Source of the DNA: CAVWUA01 sp963758025
GTDB lineage: Bacteria; Planctomycetota; Planctomycetia; Isosphaerales; Isosphaeraceae
Length of the DNA: 64,000 nucleotides
Assembly: GCA_963758025.1 (NCBI GenBank)
Contig: CAVWUA010000023.1
Span: 1 to 64,000, forward strand
Direction: 5' to 3'
In this document: positions 37,904-46,406 of the stretch, in pieces
Layout of the letters: every line of letters begins with the position of its first letter
Numbering within the stretch: position 1 is the stretch's first letter
Translations under genes and position numbers: made by a program
The notes under the pieces: generated by a model
Database searches by the model: none
Seen by the model: the letters and a program-made list of their open reading frames with translations, nothing else
What the model was told of the DNA's origin: nothing

Positions 37904-38439
37904 GTCATGCGCGAGGCTGCCCGAAAAACGGGAATGATCGTGACGATTTCGCGCCCATCCCTCCCGGATGGGAAGCCGGATTATCACGGTTCCGGACTCA
38001 CGATGTGCAGTTCGCTTCCCGACTTCCCACGTCGCCGGAAAAACCCGAAAAACCGCCAGAAACCGAAGAATTTCCTTGAGAATGCCCCCCCGTGCGGCTA
38101 GACTCCACCCACTTCATCCGAGTTCGCATCCGGTCGAGACAAATGACGGATGCCGAGGTATCATTAACGAATAACCTGGGTAACCACGAAGCGATCGCCA
38201 GGACTTGAAAACATCAGCGCTCTTTGCGCTGTCGGCGGGCGGGAAATTCAACGCGCTTTGCCACCCTGTATCGATCCGTCTCTGCGATTGTGGTCTGATG
38301 CTCCGGCATCGCCGCACCACCGGCCGCCGCCCGAAATCAACGCGGCCTTTCGATCGGCCTACGGACAGGTCGCTCGGGGGGCAGTTAAGGGCGGCATGAC
38401 GAAATGGATTCGTTCACGCCAACGCAAGGAAGGGATGCC
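37904..38439. other. Intergenic region upstream of the amidotransferase-like gene
   Basis: More than 500 bases contain no conserved ORF. The ribosome-binding site AAGGAAGGG lies at the right end. The region around 38130-38200 is slightly AT-richer and may hold a promoter, but no specific hexamers stand out. No small RNA signature was recognised. Confidence 0.4.
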
Positions 38440-39210
38440 ATGACGAAGGATCGCCCACTGATCGGTATCAACACCGACCTCCGCAAGTCACCTCGGGGCC
38501 GCGCCCCCTTCAGCGTCGTTCAATCCGGTTACTTCGACTGCGTGCTGGCCGCTGGCGGCATTCCGATCATCATTCCCCCGATGGTTAAGGAGCAGGATCT
38601 CGCCCCGATCGTCGAGATGCTCGACGGCGTGATCCTGACCGAGGGGGACGACATGGACCCGAAGAAGATGGGCCTCTCGCCGCACCCGTCGATCCGGGTC
38701 ATGTCCGAGCGCCGCGAGAATACCGACCGGATGCTCTGCAAGTTGATCCAGCAGCGCAAGATGCCCGTCCTGGGCGTCGGCGTCGGGATGCAGGAGCTGG
38801 CCGTCTGCTACGGCGGCGGGATCTACCAGCACATTCCCGAGGACCTGCCGAAGTCCATCCCCCACTTCGACCCGCAAGGGGGCGAGCATCGCCATATCGT
38901 GACGATGGTCAAGGGATCGATCATGGAGGACATCTACGGCGACAACGAGATCCCCGTCAACAGCTTCCACCATCAAGGCCTCCGCAAGCTCCCGGCGGGC
39001 TTCCGCGCCGGTGCTCTCGCTCCTGACGGGTTGATCGAGGCGATGGAGTGGAAAGGGGAAGACTGGTTCTGCATCGGCGTGCAGTGGCACCCGCAGAACG
39101 AGGGAAACATCTCGCTCGACACGCAGTTGATCGAGGCGTTCATCAGCGCCGCCGCCAAGTGGGCCGACGCGAAGGTCCCGGCCGGCCTGAGCCTGGCGAA
39201 GGCGGGGTAA
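38440..39210 (+). CDS. Class-I amidotransferase-like (peptidase C26) protein lacking the catalytic Cys
   Basis: This 256-residue protein is chosen to start at 38440 because AAGGAAGGG is five bases upstream. Its fold follows the PuuD/gamma-glutamyl hydrolase family: PLIGINTDLRKSPRGRAPFS, ILTEGDDMDPKKMG, then MPVLGVGVGMQELAVCYGGG. Active members have a Cys in the G-[IV]-C-R-G position, and here the residue is Gly. The His/Glu region reads VQWHPQNEGN. Hydrolysis of glutamyl amides is therefore unlikely, and it may be a binding or regulatory protein. The frame is intact. Confidence 0.8.
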   Translation: MTKDRPLIGINTDLRKSPRGRAPFSVVQSGYFDCVLAAGGIPIIIPPMVKEQDLAPIVEMLDGVILTEGDDMDPKKMGLSPHPSIRVMSERRENTDRMLCKLIQQRKMPVLGVGVGMQELAVCYGGGIYQHIPEDLPKSIPHFDPQGGEHRHIVTMVKGSIMEDIYGDNEIPVNSFHHQGLRKLPAGFRAGALAPDGLIEAMEWKGEDWFCIGVQWHPQNEGNISLDTQLIEAFISAAAKWADAKVPAGLSLAKAG

Positions 39211-39373
39211 ACGTCGGAATGGCTGATGGAATGATGGTTGGTGGTTGAACAAGTCAACACGGTGGTTCAGCCATCACCATCAGCTAGCCACCATAAAATC
39301 CGAGGGCCGCGACCGCGTTCATGATGTGGCCGTGGCCCTCTCGAATTTCCAGAAGCGTTGACGGAAGGGTCCG

Positions 39374-40718
39374 CTACGACCCCAGGCTGACCGGCTGCGA
39401 TTCGATCTCGACCAGACCGGCGGCCTCGGTGGCGTGCTTGCGAAGATCCTCGCTGATCCGCATCGAGCAGAACTTGGGGCCGCACATCGAGCAGAAGGCG
39501 GCCGACTTGAACGCCTCTTGCGGCAGGGTCTCGTCGTGCATGCGGCGGGCGGTTTCCGGATCGAGCGACAGGCGGAACTGCTCCTTCCAGTCGAAGTTGT
39601 AACGGGCGCGGCTGATCGCATCGTCGCGGTCGCGGGCACCTTTGCGATGGCGCGCGACGTCGGCGGCGTGGGCGGCGATCTTGTAGGCGATCACCCCCTG
39701 ACGGACGTCCTCGACCTCCGGCAGCCCCAGGTGCTCCTTCGGCGTGACGTAGCAGAGCATGCTCGCGCCGTGCCACCCGGCCAGGGCCGCGCCGATGGCC
39801 GAGGTGATGTGGTCGTAACCGGGGGCGATGTCCGTGACGAGCGGGCCGAGCACGTAGAAAGGGGCCTCGTTGCACTCGATCGCCTGCTTCTCCATGTTCA
39901 TGGCGATCTGGTCCATCGGCACGTGCCCGGGACCTTCGACCATCACCTGACAGCCACGTTCCCAGGCGCGCCGGGTCAGGTCGCCGAGGGTCTTCAACTC
40001 GGCGAACTGCGCGGCGTCGCTGGCGTCGGCGAGCGAGCCGGGGCGGAGGCTGTCGCCCAGGCTCCAGGTCACGTCGTACTGCCGCATGATGTCGCAAAGG
40101 TCGTCGAACCGGGTGTAGAGCGGGTTCTCCTTCTTGTGCAGCACCATCCACTGCGCGATCAGCGAGCCGCCCCGCGAGACGATCCCGGTGACCCGGTGGG
40201 CGGTCAGCGGGATGTAGTCGCGGAGAATGCCGGCGTGCAGGGTCATGTAATCAACGCCCTGCCTGGCCTGATGCTCGACCATGTCCAGCAGCATCTGCTC
40301 GGTCAGGTCGCCGACGCTCTTGACCTGCTGGATCGCCTGGTACATCGGCACCGTGCCGATCGGCACGGGGCTGGCGGCGATGATGGCCTGGCGGATCGCA
40401 TCGATATTGCCGCCGGTGGAGAGGTCCATCACGGTATCGGCGCCGAGATCGACGGCCATCTTCAGCTTCGCCAGCTCGTTGTCGATGTCGGAGGTGACGG
40501 CCGAGTTGCCGATGTTCGCGTTGATCTTGCACGAGGCCTTGATGCCGATGCCCATCGGCTCCAGGCCCAGCCGCAGATGCTCGATGTTGGCCGGGATGAC
40601 CATGCGTCCTCGGGCGACCTCGGCGCGGATCAGTTCGGGCTCCAGGTCCTCGCGGCGGGCGACGATACTCCATCTCGGGCGTGATCGTCCCGCGGCGAGC
40701 CTCTTCGATCTGCGTCAT
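39374..40718 (-). CDS. thiC: Phosphomethylpyrimidine synthase ThiC, one frameshift near the N-terminus
   Basis: This radical-SAM enzyme converts aminoimidazole ribotide to HMP-phosphate for thiamine. The ATG at 40718 starts MTQIEEARRGTITPEMEYVA. The frame changes near 40665 (VARREDLEPELIRAEVARGR) and then continues intact. Typical blocks are KINANIGNSAVTSDIDNELA, GADTVMDLSTGGNIDAIRQA and RDYIPLTAHRVTGIVSRGGS. The CX2CX4C iron-sulfur motif FCSMCGPKFCSM is near the C-terminus. The gene would be about 447 residues. I found no TPP riboswitch upstream (see rejected list). Confidence 0.94.
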
Positions 40719-41014
40719 GGTGCGAAGGACCTCCGTCGAAGCGTCTCTGTTCAAACCAAGAAGGGCGGAGCGTAACGGCGGGACAGGCCCTACCGTCGCA
40801 ATCGGTATCCGTTGGCCGTCCGTTGGGATAGCCCTATCCTAGTCAGGCCGTGCATGGTTGGTCAATTCGACGCCCCATCTAAACTGGGCGGTCGAACATT
40901 GACGTGACGACCGGGGCCATCCAAACTGGAGATCGCTCCGAACGTCGAGAGCGGCACGTTTCTTTAAACCCCGATGGGAATTCCCCCCAACCATTTCCCT
41001 CGGAGGCCTTTCGC

Positions 41015-41996
41015 ATGAAGGTAAGTTCGCCAGAGAATCCCCCGATCCCCCGGCCGCGACGCCGGCGATGGCTCCGGGTCGTCCTCGTGACGCTGGCCGT
41101 TGTCCCTTTGATGTTCATCCTTCTGATCATCGCCGTCTCGCTCTGGCTCACCGAGCCACTCACCACCGAGGAACCGGAGATTAAACCGGGCGGCGAACCC
41201 GTCACGATCGCGCAGCCGCTCGAAGAATCGCAGCCCAGGGCGAATGCGCTCGAGGTTTCCCCGCCCACCTGGCCCGCAGGAGCGAATCGATGGCCAGGAG
41301 GCCAAGCGACTCCTCCTGGATGTGCTGCTCGATGTCGAGGACCGGCTCTCGCGGACGGAGGGATACACTGCGGTCTTCCACAAGCAGGAACGGATTCATG
41401 AGTCGCTGGGCGAGGAGCAGATCCTCGACATGAAGGTGCGCCACGAGCCGTTCTCCCTCTATCTGAAATTCCGTAACCACGAACCCGGCAAAGAAGTTGT
41501 GTACAACGAGGATCGGCACGACGGCGACGTCATCGCGCATGCGACGGGGCTGGCGGGCCGGCTCATCCCCCGGCTCAAAGTCCCCCCCGATCACCCCATC
41601 GCCATGACCGGCAATCGCCACCCGGTTACGGAAGCCGGTGTCTTGAACCTCGCGAAGAAGCTGGTCCACTTCCGTCGGATGGATCTGCACGACCCTGAAG
41701 CGGTGACGATCCTCGACCGCATGACCGACGACCAGGGGCGCACGTGGCTGCGCTCGATTCATACCCATCCTCATCAGCACGCCGATCGACCGTTCGCTCG
41801 CGTTGAGGTCCTCTACGATCCCGAAACCCTCCTCCCGGTCCAGATCAGTAACTACGATTGGCCGGAGACGCCGGGCGACCTGGAGGAGCTGAAGCTCGCG
41901 GAGAAGTATCAGTATGAGGATCTCCAGACCGTCGAGACGTTGAGCGACATGGATTTCGACCCCGCCAACCCGGACTATGCTTTCACCCGGTATTGA
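41015..41996 (+). CDS. DUF1571 protein with N-terminal TM, one frameshift
   Basis: The ATG at 41015 has GGAGG eight bases upstream. An N-terminal TM segment follows a basic stretch (PRPRRRRWLRVVLVTLAVVP, LMFILLIIAVSLWL). After a break around 41270 the DUF1571 core reads LEDRLSRTEGYTAVFHKQER-like, LKVRHEPFSLYLKFRN and HPVTEAGVLNLAKKLVHFRR. Candidate conserved residues include the Glu/His pairs near 'RHDGDVIAH'. It is a membrane-anchored planctomycete protein of unknown function, probably facing the periplasm. Confidence 0.75.
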
Positions 41997-42233
41997 GGTG
42001 GCAAGGGTTCCGGCAGGATGGGTCGCGGATCTCGAAACGTGCGGATCAAAACGGGGGCTCGGGGGCGAAATCGCGAATTTTTCTCTGGCCTCTCGGGGGC
42101 CTCTCTGGCATCGTGACGGGTACGCGTCCGACGCTGGTATCGGACGAATCCGACGAGGGCTCTCCTCCCCTCGGGCCGCCCTCGGGCATTTCCCTGTGTG
42201 GCCCTTCTCGCCTATTTGACGAGGTCCGCGACC

Positions 42234-42521
42234 ATGCCCATCACGGTGGTGCGGTGCTCACTTTCCGGTTGCGCTGAGCCCGCGTCGTACAAGATCGCCG
42301 CCCCCTGGAGTGGGGGAAGCTTCTCGGAATTGAAGACATTCGGCCACGCCTGCGCCGAGCACCTTGGCCCGGTATTCCGTGAGGCCGAGAAACGTCGCAA
42401 GTCGTATGCGCCGTCCCCCGGCGAGGCGGTTGAGGATATCGGCATTTATCGTTACGAACAAGGCAAGCGGGATCGCCAGCTCCAACGCCTCTGGGGCCTG
42501 GAGGAGAATTACCGGAGCTGA
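42234..42521 (+). CDS. Small Cys/His-rich protein
   Basis: This 95-residue intact protein starts MPITVVRCSLSGCAEPASYK. Cysteines and histidines (RCSLSGC, FGHACAEHLGP) could make a small zinc site. A helical C-terminal part (REAEKRRKSYAPSPGEAVED) follows. The ATG at 42234 has GAGG upstream. The last 13 bases overlap the convergent DUF1499 gene. No neighbour suggests a function. Confidence 0.6.
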   Translation: MPITVVRCSLSGCAEPASYKIAAPWSGGSFSELKTFGHACAEHLGPVFREAEKRRKSYAPSPGEAVEDIGIYRYEQGKRDRQLQRLWGLEENYRS

Positions 42522-43018
42522 GCGTCCGAACGCGGCGCGGGGGCCTTTATTGAAGGCTTCTGGCGTCGGAGCGCCTCGTTCAGTTCCCGAAGGTTCCGGG
42601 CGTTCTGCCCAAAATCTCCCTTGCCGACGCGGGACTGGCTGTCGCCGACGATTTGCGTGCCGTCGTCCCGAGGCTCAAACCGCAGATGCACGTCATCGAC
42701 GAAGCCCCAGATCCTCGTGGCGTGCGTCGCGTGCAGAGTTCCGGCCTCAGGATCACTCGCCACGACCGACCAGCGCGGTAAGGTCGCGATCACCGACGAG
42801 GCCCGCTCGACCGACTCGGGAACGGGGGTCGCCAGAAGGACCGGGCGAAGCCGCGGGTCGTCGGCGCCAGGGTCGAGCTTCGCATGGTTTTTCGTCAAGC
42901 CGTCAATGAATGACATCGCCATTGCTCCCAGCACCATGAAGAGGAACACCGCCGCGATGAGCCGCTTTGCGATCCGCTTCCGCCTGTCGTGGGTCCTGGC
43001 CCTATCCGCGTTCGCCAT
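42509..43018 (-). CDS. DUF1499 protein
   Basis: This 169-residue protein has an N-terminal TM (RLIAAVFLFMVLGAMAMSF) and the DUF1499 pattern ERASSVIATLPRWSVVASDP, TRIWGFVDDVHLRFEP and IVGDSQSRVGKGDFGQNARN. GGAG lies about 11 bases before the ATG. The first 62 bases overlap, head to head, the DUF6807 gene on the other strand if both longest plausible starts are used. The alternative start near MVLGAM (about 42937) would remove the overlap. Confidence 0.78.
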   Translation of the reverse strand: MANADRARTHDRRKRIAKRLIAAVFLFMVLGAMAMSFIDGLTKNHAKLDPGADDPRLRPVLLATPVPESVERASSVIATLPRWSVVASDPEAGTLHATHATRIWGFVDDVHLRFEPRDDGTQIVGDSQSRVGKGDFGQNARNLRELNEALRRQKPSIKAPAPRSDAQLR

Positions 43019-44261
43019 GGGGGAATCCGTCTCCGTGGCTCAGGCTCAGGTCGGGCCGGAGTCCCGGCTCCTGATCTCGGTCGATGCTGGACCGTATGTT
43101 CGTCAGGATACCCCGGTCGAGGTGTCCCTTCCCACCGAATTGTTTCGCAAGAACGTCGGCCGGGCGGACGCCCCGGCCTGGCGACTCCGAGCACTGGAGG
43201 CGGGGGAACCGGCCGGACCGCCGATTCCCGTCGAGATCGACCCGATCGATCCGAACCGACCCGACGCCCCGGTCCACCTGACCTGGGTCCTCCCCGGCAC
43301 GCTGGACGCGGGGCAACGACGGACATACCGGCTGGAGGAGTCCCGGGAAAACGCGCGGCCGTGGTCGCTGACCGAAGGGGATGAAGGAACGCTCGATCTT
43401 GGTAATCGCGAGCGGACGGTCTTCCGTTATCATCTGCGCCCGTCGTCCCACCCGAATTTTCCTCCGATCCAGCGCCGGGATGCGTACATTCATCCGGCCT
43501 TCACCCCCTCCGGGTTCCTGGTCACGGGAGACTTCTCAAAGGCCCATCCCCACCATCGCGGTTTCTTTCTGGCCTACACGAAGACCCAGGTCGGTTCGCT
43601 CCATCCCGATTTCTGGAACATCCAGGGCGGGTCCGGAAAGATCTATTGTGATCACCTCGGCAAGACGTCGGTCGGCCCCGTCACCGCGCGGTTCACGACG
43701 CACCACCGCTGGGAAGCGTCCGGCAAGGTCGTTCTGCGGGAGCGCTGGGACGTTCAGGCGTACGACATCCCCGGCCAACCCTACTGGCTGTTCGACCTGA
43801 CCACGACCCAGCAGGCGACCGACGAGCCGATGGAGGTTTTGCCCTACCGCTACGGCGGCATGGCCTATCGCGGACCGGACTCGTTCCTGCCCAGTGGCGT
43901 GCTCAACGTGCTCACCAGCGCGGGCCTGGACCGCCGCCGGGGGGACCAGAAGCCAGCTCGCTGGGTCGATCTCACCGGCCCGATCACCGAGGGCTCGGAC
44001 CAGTACGCCGGCGCGATGATCGCCGATCACCCCGCGAACATCCACCATCCGACCGTGGCCCGGATTCACCCAACCAGCTTGCCATTCTTCTGTTACGTTC
44101 CGGGTCATGATGAAAAAGTGACGATCGGAACAACCGAACCGACCGTCTTTCGATACCGCATCCTGATCCATGATGGCCATCCGGACCGGGAGCGGGACGA
44201 GCGGATCTGGCGTGATTTCGCCGAGCCTCCCGTGGTGACGGTCGGACAGAGGACCGACTGA
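42957..44261 (+). CDS. DUF6807 (PmoA-like) exported protein
   Basis: This intact 434-residue protein has a signal peptide (SWVLALSAFAMGESVSVAQA). The family core is visible in VFRYHLRPSSHPNFPPIQRR, DAYIHPAFTPSGFLVTGDFS, KAHPHHRGFFLAYTKTQVGS and the His-containing VTARFTTHHRWEASG. The name PmoA comes from a database label and does not imply methane oxidation. The family is a beta-sandwich of unknown function that is common near sugar-degradation genes in planctomycetes. It is expected in the periplasm. Confidence 0.8.
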   Translation: MSRFAIRFRLSWVLALSAFAMGESVSVAQAQVGPESRLLISVDAGPYVRQDTPVEVSLPTELFRKNVGRADAPAWRLRALEAGEPAGPPIPVEIDPIDPNRPDAPVHLTWVLPGTLDAGQRRTYRLEESRENARPWSLTEGDEGTLDLGNRERTVFRYHLRPSSHPNFPPIQRRDAYIHPAFTPSGFLVTGDFSKAHPHHRGFFLAYTKTQVGSLHPDFWNIQGGSGKIYCDHLGKTSVGPVTARFTTHHRWEASGKVVLRERWDVQAYDIPGQPYWLFDLTTTQQATDEPMEVLPYRYGGMAYRGPDSFLPSGVLNVLTSAGLDRRRGDQKPARWVDLTGPITEGSDQYAGAMIADHPANIHHPTVARIHPTSLPFFCYVPGHDEKVTIGTTEPTVFRYRILIHDGHPDRERDERIWRDFAEPPVVTVGQRTD

Positions 44262-44599
44262 TCGCGCCGCCGCTACGACCGGACCGCTCGGCATACCCGT
44301 CTTAACGGGCCTTGGCTGGGGGATTTCGGCCCGCCTCGACTGGGCACGGCGGGAGAGCGTGGACGATATAACGGTCGGTCAAACCTGCCTCGGGGCCTCG
44401 GCAGGAACCGAGGGGCCGAAGTGGGGTAGTGTCCGCGGGATGCGTCGTGGCCGCATCCGGACGCAAGCGCCGGTGCATTGGGGTTCCGTCTCTTTTCGCG
44501 GGATCGCAAAGGCGCCGACGAATCGTTCTGGATGTGCGCCGGGCTCCCCTCTCGACAGACGGAGAGGGTGCCCGACGTCCCACAGGGAGGTAGCAGGAA
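44262..44599. other. Region upstream of fliW
   Basis: These 338 bases between the DUF6807 stop and fliW show no conserved ORF and no clear promoter or terminator. The right end carries GGGAGG plus AGGAAG, a strong ribosome-binding site for the GTG start. Confidence 0.4.
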
Positions 44600-45073
44600 G
44601 TGAACATCGTCACGACCCGCTTCGGGATGATACAGGCGACGGAATCGGAGCTGATCCGCATTCCCGAGGGCCTGATCGGATTCCGGAGCTTCACGCAGTT
44701 CGTCCATCTCCCCGACTCCGAGGTTCAGGGTCTGTCGTGGTTGCAGAGTGTGACCGCGCCGGAGCTGGCCTTCGGGTTGGTGGCCCCGCCACTGGCCGTC
44801 CGCGATTATCGGGTCGAGCTTCGGCCCGGCGACCGCGCGGCCCTGGAGCTGGACGATGAGCGTTCGGCGCTCATCTACGTGATCTTGAACCGCGGCGAGG
44901 GGGGAGGCCTGACGGTCAATCTCCAGGGGCCCTTGGTGTTCAACCTGGCGCGTCGGCTCGGCCGGCAGCTCGTGTTGACCTCCAGCCGCTATGCGGTGCG
45001 GTACCCCTTGGAAGGGGCGTCGTCCGAACCCACTCTGTTGCCCGGGCCGCAGGCGCTCCGCGCCACGGCCTGA
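44600..45073 (+). CDS. fliW: Flagellar assembly factor FliW
   Basis: This 157-residue intact cytosolic protein starts at GTG 44600 with a nearby GGAGG. It shows FliW features: TTRFGMIQATESELIRIPEG, LIGFRSFTQFVHLPD and WLQSVTAPELAFGLVAP, plus VILNRGEGGGLTVNLQGPLV. In other bacteria FliW binds and inhibits CsrA and responds to free flagellin. It is immediately followed by csrA, so the switch is conserved in this operon. No flagellin or other flagellar gene occurs in the window. Confidence 0.93.
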   Translation: MNIVTTRFGMIQATESELIRIPEGLIGFRSFTQFVHLPDSEVQGLSWLQSVTAPELAFGLVAPPLAVRDYRVELRPGDRAALELDDERSALIYVILNRGEGGGLTVNLQGPLVFNLARRLGRQLVLTSSRYAVRYPLEGASSEPTLLPGPQALRATA

Positions 45074-45204
45074 CGCGACAGAGCGTAACGTCACACGCCG
45101 GCGACTGACCATCCCGAGCCCCGTCGTGGTTAACCGAGTCCCGGGCAGCGTGATCACGGAAGGTCACGGGTCTCGCCTGTTGGCAGGAGGAAGGAGCCTG
45201 AGAG

Positions 45205-45474
45205 ATGCTGGTCCTGTCCCGACACCGCGACGAAAGCATCATCATAGGTGATGATATTATCATCACCGTGGTGGATATCCGGGGCGACAAGGTCCGATTG
45301 GGGATCGCGGCCCCCATCGAGATCAGCGTGCACCGCCAAGAGGTGTACGAGGCCATCCAACGTGAAAACCGGCAGGCAAGCCGACTGGACCCCCAGGACG
45401 CGCGCCAGCTCGATCGCCTCGCCACCCCCCCGGTCCGGCGCGACCTACGTCGTCCCCGGTCCGACGGAGGCTAA
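45205..45474 (+). CDS. csrA: Carbon storage regulator CsrA
   Basis: This RNA-binding translational regulator of 89 residues begins with MLVLSRHRDESIIIGDDIII, then VVDIRGDKVRLGIAAPIEIS and VHRQEVYEAIQRENR. The C-terminal extension (about 25 residues, LDPQDARQLDRLATPP) is longer than the usual 60-70-residue form. AGGAGGAAGGAG lies just upstream and contains GGA triplets, which could let CsrA control its own translation; this is inferred. Transcription appears to end at the hairpin at 45561. Confidence 0.95.
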   Translation: MLVLSRHRDESIIIGDDIIITVVDIRGDKVRLGIAAPIEISVHRQEVYEAIQRENRQASRLDPQDARQLDRLATPPVRRDLRRPRSDGG

Positions 45475-45560
45475 GGGCCACGAGGAACGGCCACGGGATC
45501 GTTCGGGGGAGTTTCTCCCTCGGACCTCCCGCGTCTCCCCGCATCCTTGACCTGCTCCCG

Positions 45561-45606
45561 CCGGGTTGGCGGTAACGGCCTCTTTTGGCTGTTACCGTCA
45601 ACCCGG
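45561..45606. terminator. Hairpin between csrA and the convergent FHA gene
   Basis: The 16-base arms 45561-45576 and 45591-45606 match in 15 of 16 positions, with a 14-base loop that includes TTTT. The structure lies between two genes that point towards each other, so it could stop both transcripts. Confidence 0.7.
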
Positions 45607-45648
45607 TTCGCGTTGCGCTCGCCCGCGGCGAGAGATGCACGCCTCAGC

Positions 45649-46179
45649 TCAGTCGAGGTCGATCAGATCGTCCTCATCGTCGTCCTCGGCGGCGTCCAGG
45701 TCCAGCAACGAGGCATTGTCGAGCATCACCACCTCATCCTCGTCCATCAACGGGGCGGAGCGGCGCACCGCCGGGCGGGTGGCCGGCTCCGGGGTCGGCG
45801 TGGGGGCCTCGAATCCGGAATCGATCGGTAATTTGGACATAGGCGATTCGGCCCGGACCGGCCCGCCAACCGTCTCCGAAGGACTGGGCGCATCGTCCGG
45901 CCCGAGATAGATCCGCACCTTGTAACCGCCGATCGTCAGGCGATCGTTCGGCAAGAGCGCGGCCCACATGATCCGCTGGCCGTTGACCTTCGTTCCGTTG
46001 GTCGTCGCCAGGTCCCGCAGCATCAACAGCCCGTCCGTCCGGACGATCACACAATGCCGCTTCGAAATGGTCTCATGCGGAATCCGCACGTCGCAGTACT
46101 CGCGACGGCCGACCACCGTCACGTCCCGGGTAATCGGTATCGGCGGATCACCGTTCATGGGGATCAGTTCGGCCTTCAT
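45649..46179 (-). CDS. FHA-domain protein with acidic tail
   Basis: This 176-residue intact protein has its FHA domain at the N-terminus: TVVGRREYCDVRIPHETISK, RHCVIVRTDGLLMLRDLATT, NGTKVNGQRIMWAA. A low-complexity Pro/Thr linker and a strongly acidic C-terminus (AEDDDEDDLIDLD) follow. GGGGAGGG just upstream of the ATG at 46179 favours this start over 46197. Phosphothreonine binding is expected. A kinase partner is not in the window. Confidence 0.86.
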   Translation of the reverse strand: MKAELIPMNGDPPIPITRDVTVVGRREYCDVRIPHETISKRHCVIVRTDGLLMLRDLATTNGTKVNGQRIMWAALLPNDRLTIGGYKVRIYLGPDDAPSPSETVGGPVRAESPMSKLPIDSGFEAPTPTPEPATRPAVRRSAPLMDEDEVVMLDNASLLDLDAAEDDDEDDLIDLD

Positions 46180-46406
46180 CAACCCTCCCCGGCGCATCAG
46201 AACCTGTTGATCTCAGTGTAAACCGAATCCCAACATTTCGACAACCCGAGCCTCTGCATCAGCTTAACACATAATCAAAATACACGCAACCATGCAATCG
46301 ATTGGGTTCGGCGAATTCTTGAAACCGGGGATCATCCTGCGCGGGTAGCTCGCTCTGAAACCTTCACGTGCAACGTCAAAAGGGTGACTCCATATCCAGG
46401 AGAGCG

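Noticed and set aside
40719..41014. TPP riboswitch upstream of thiC
   Set aside because: The conserved aptamer sequences are not visible on the minus strand.
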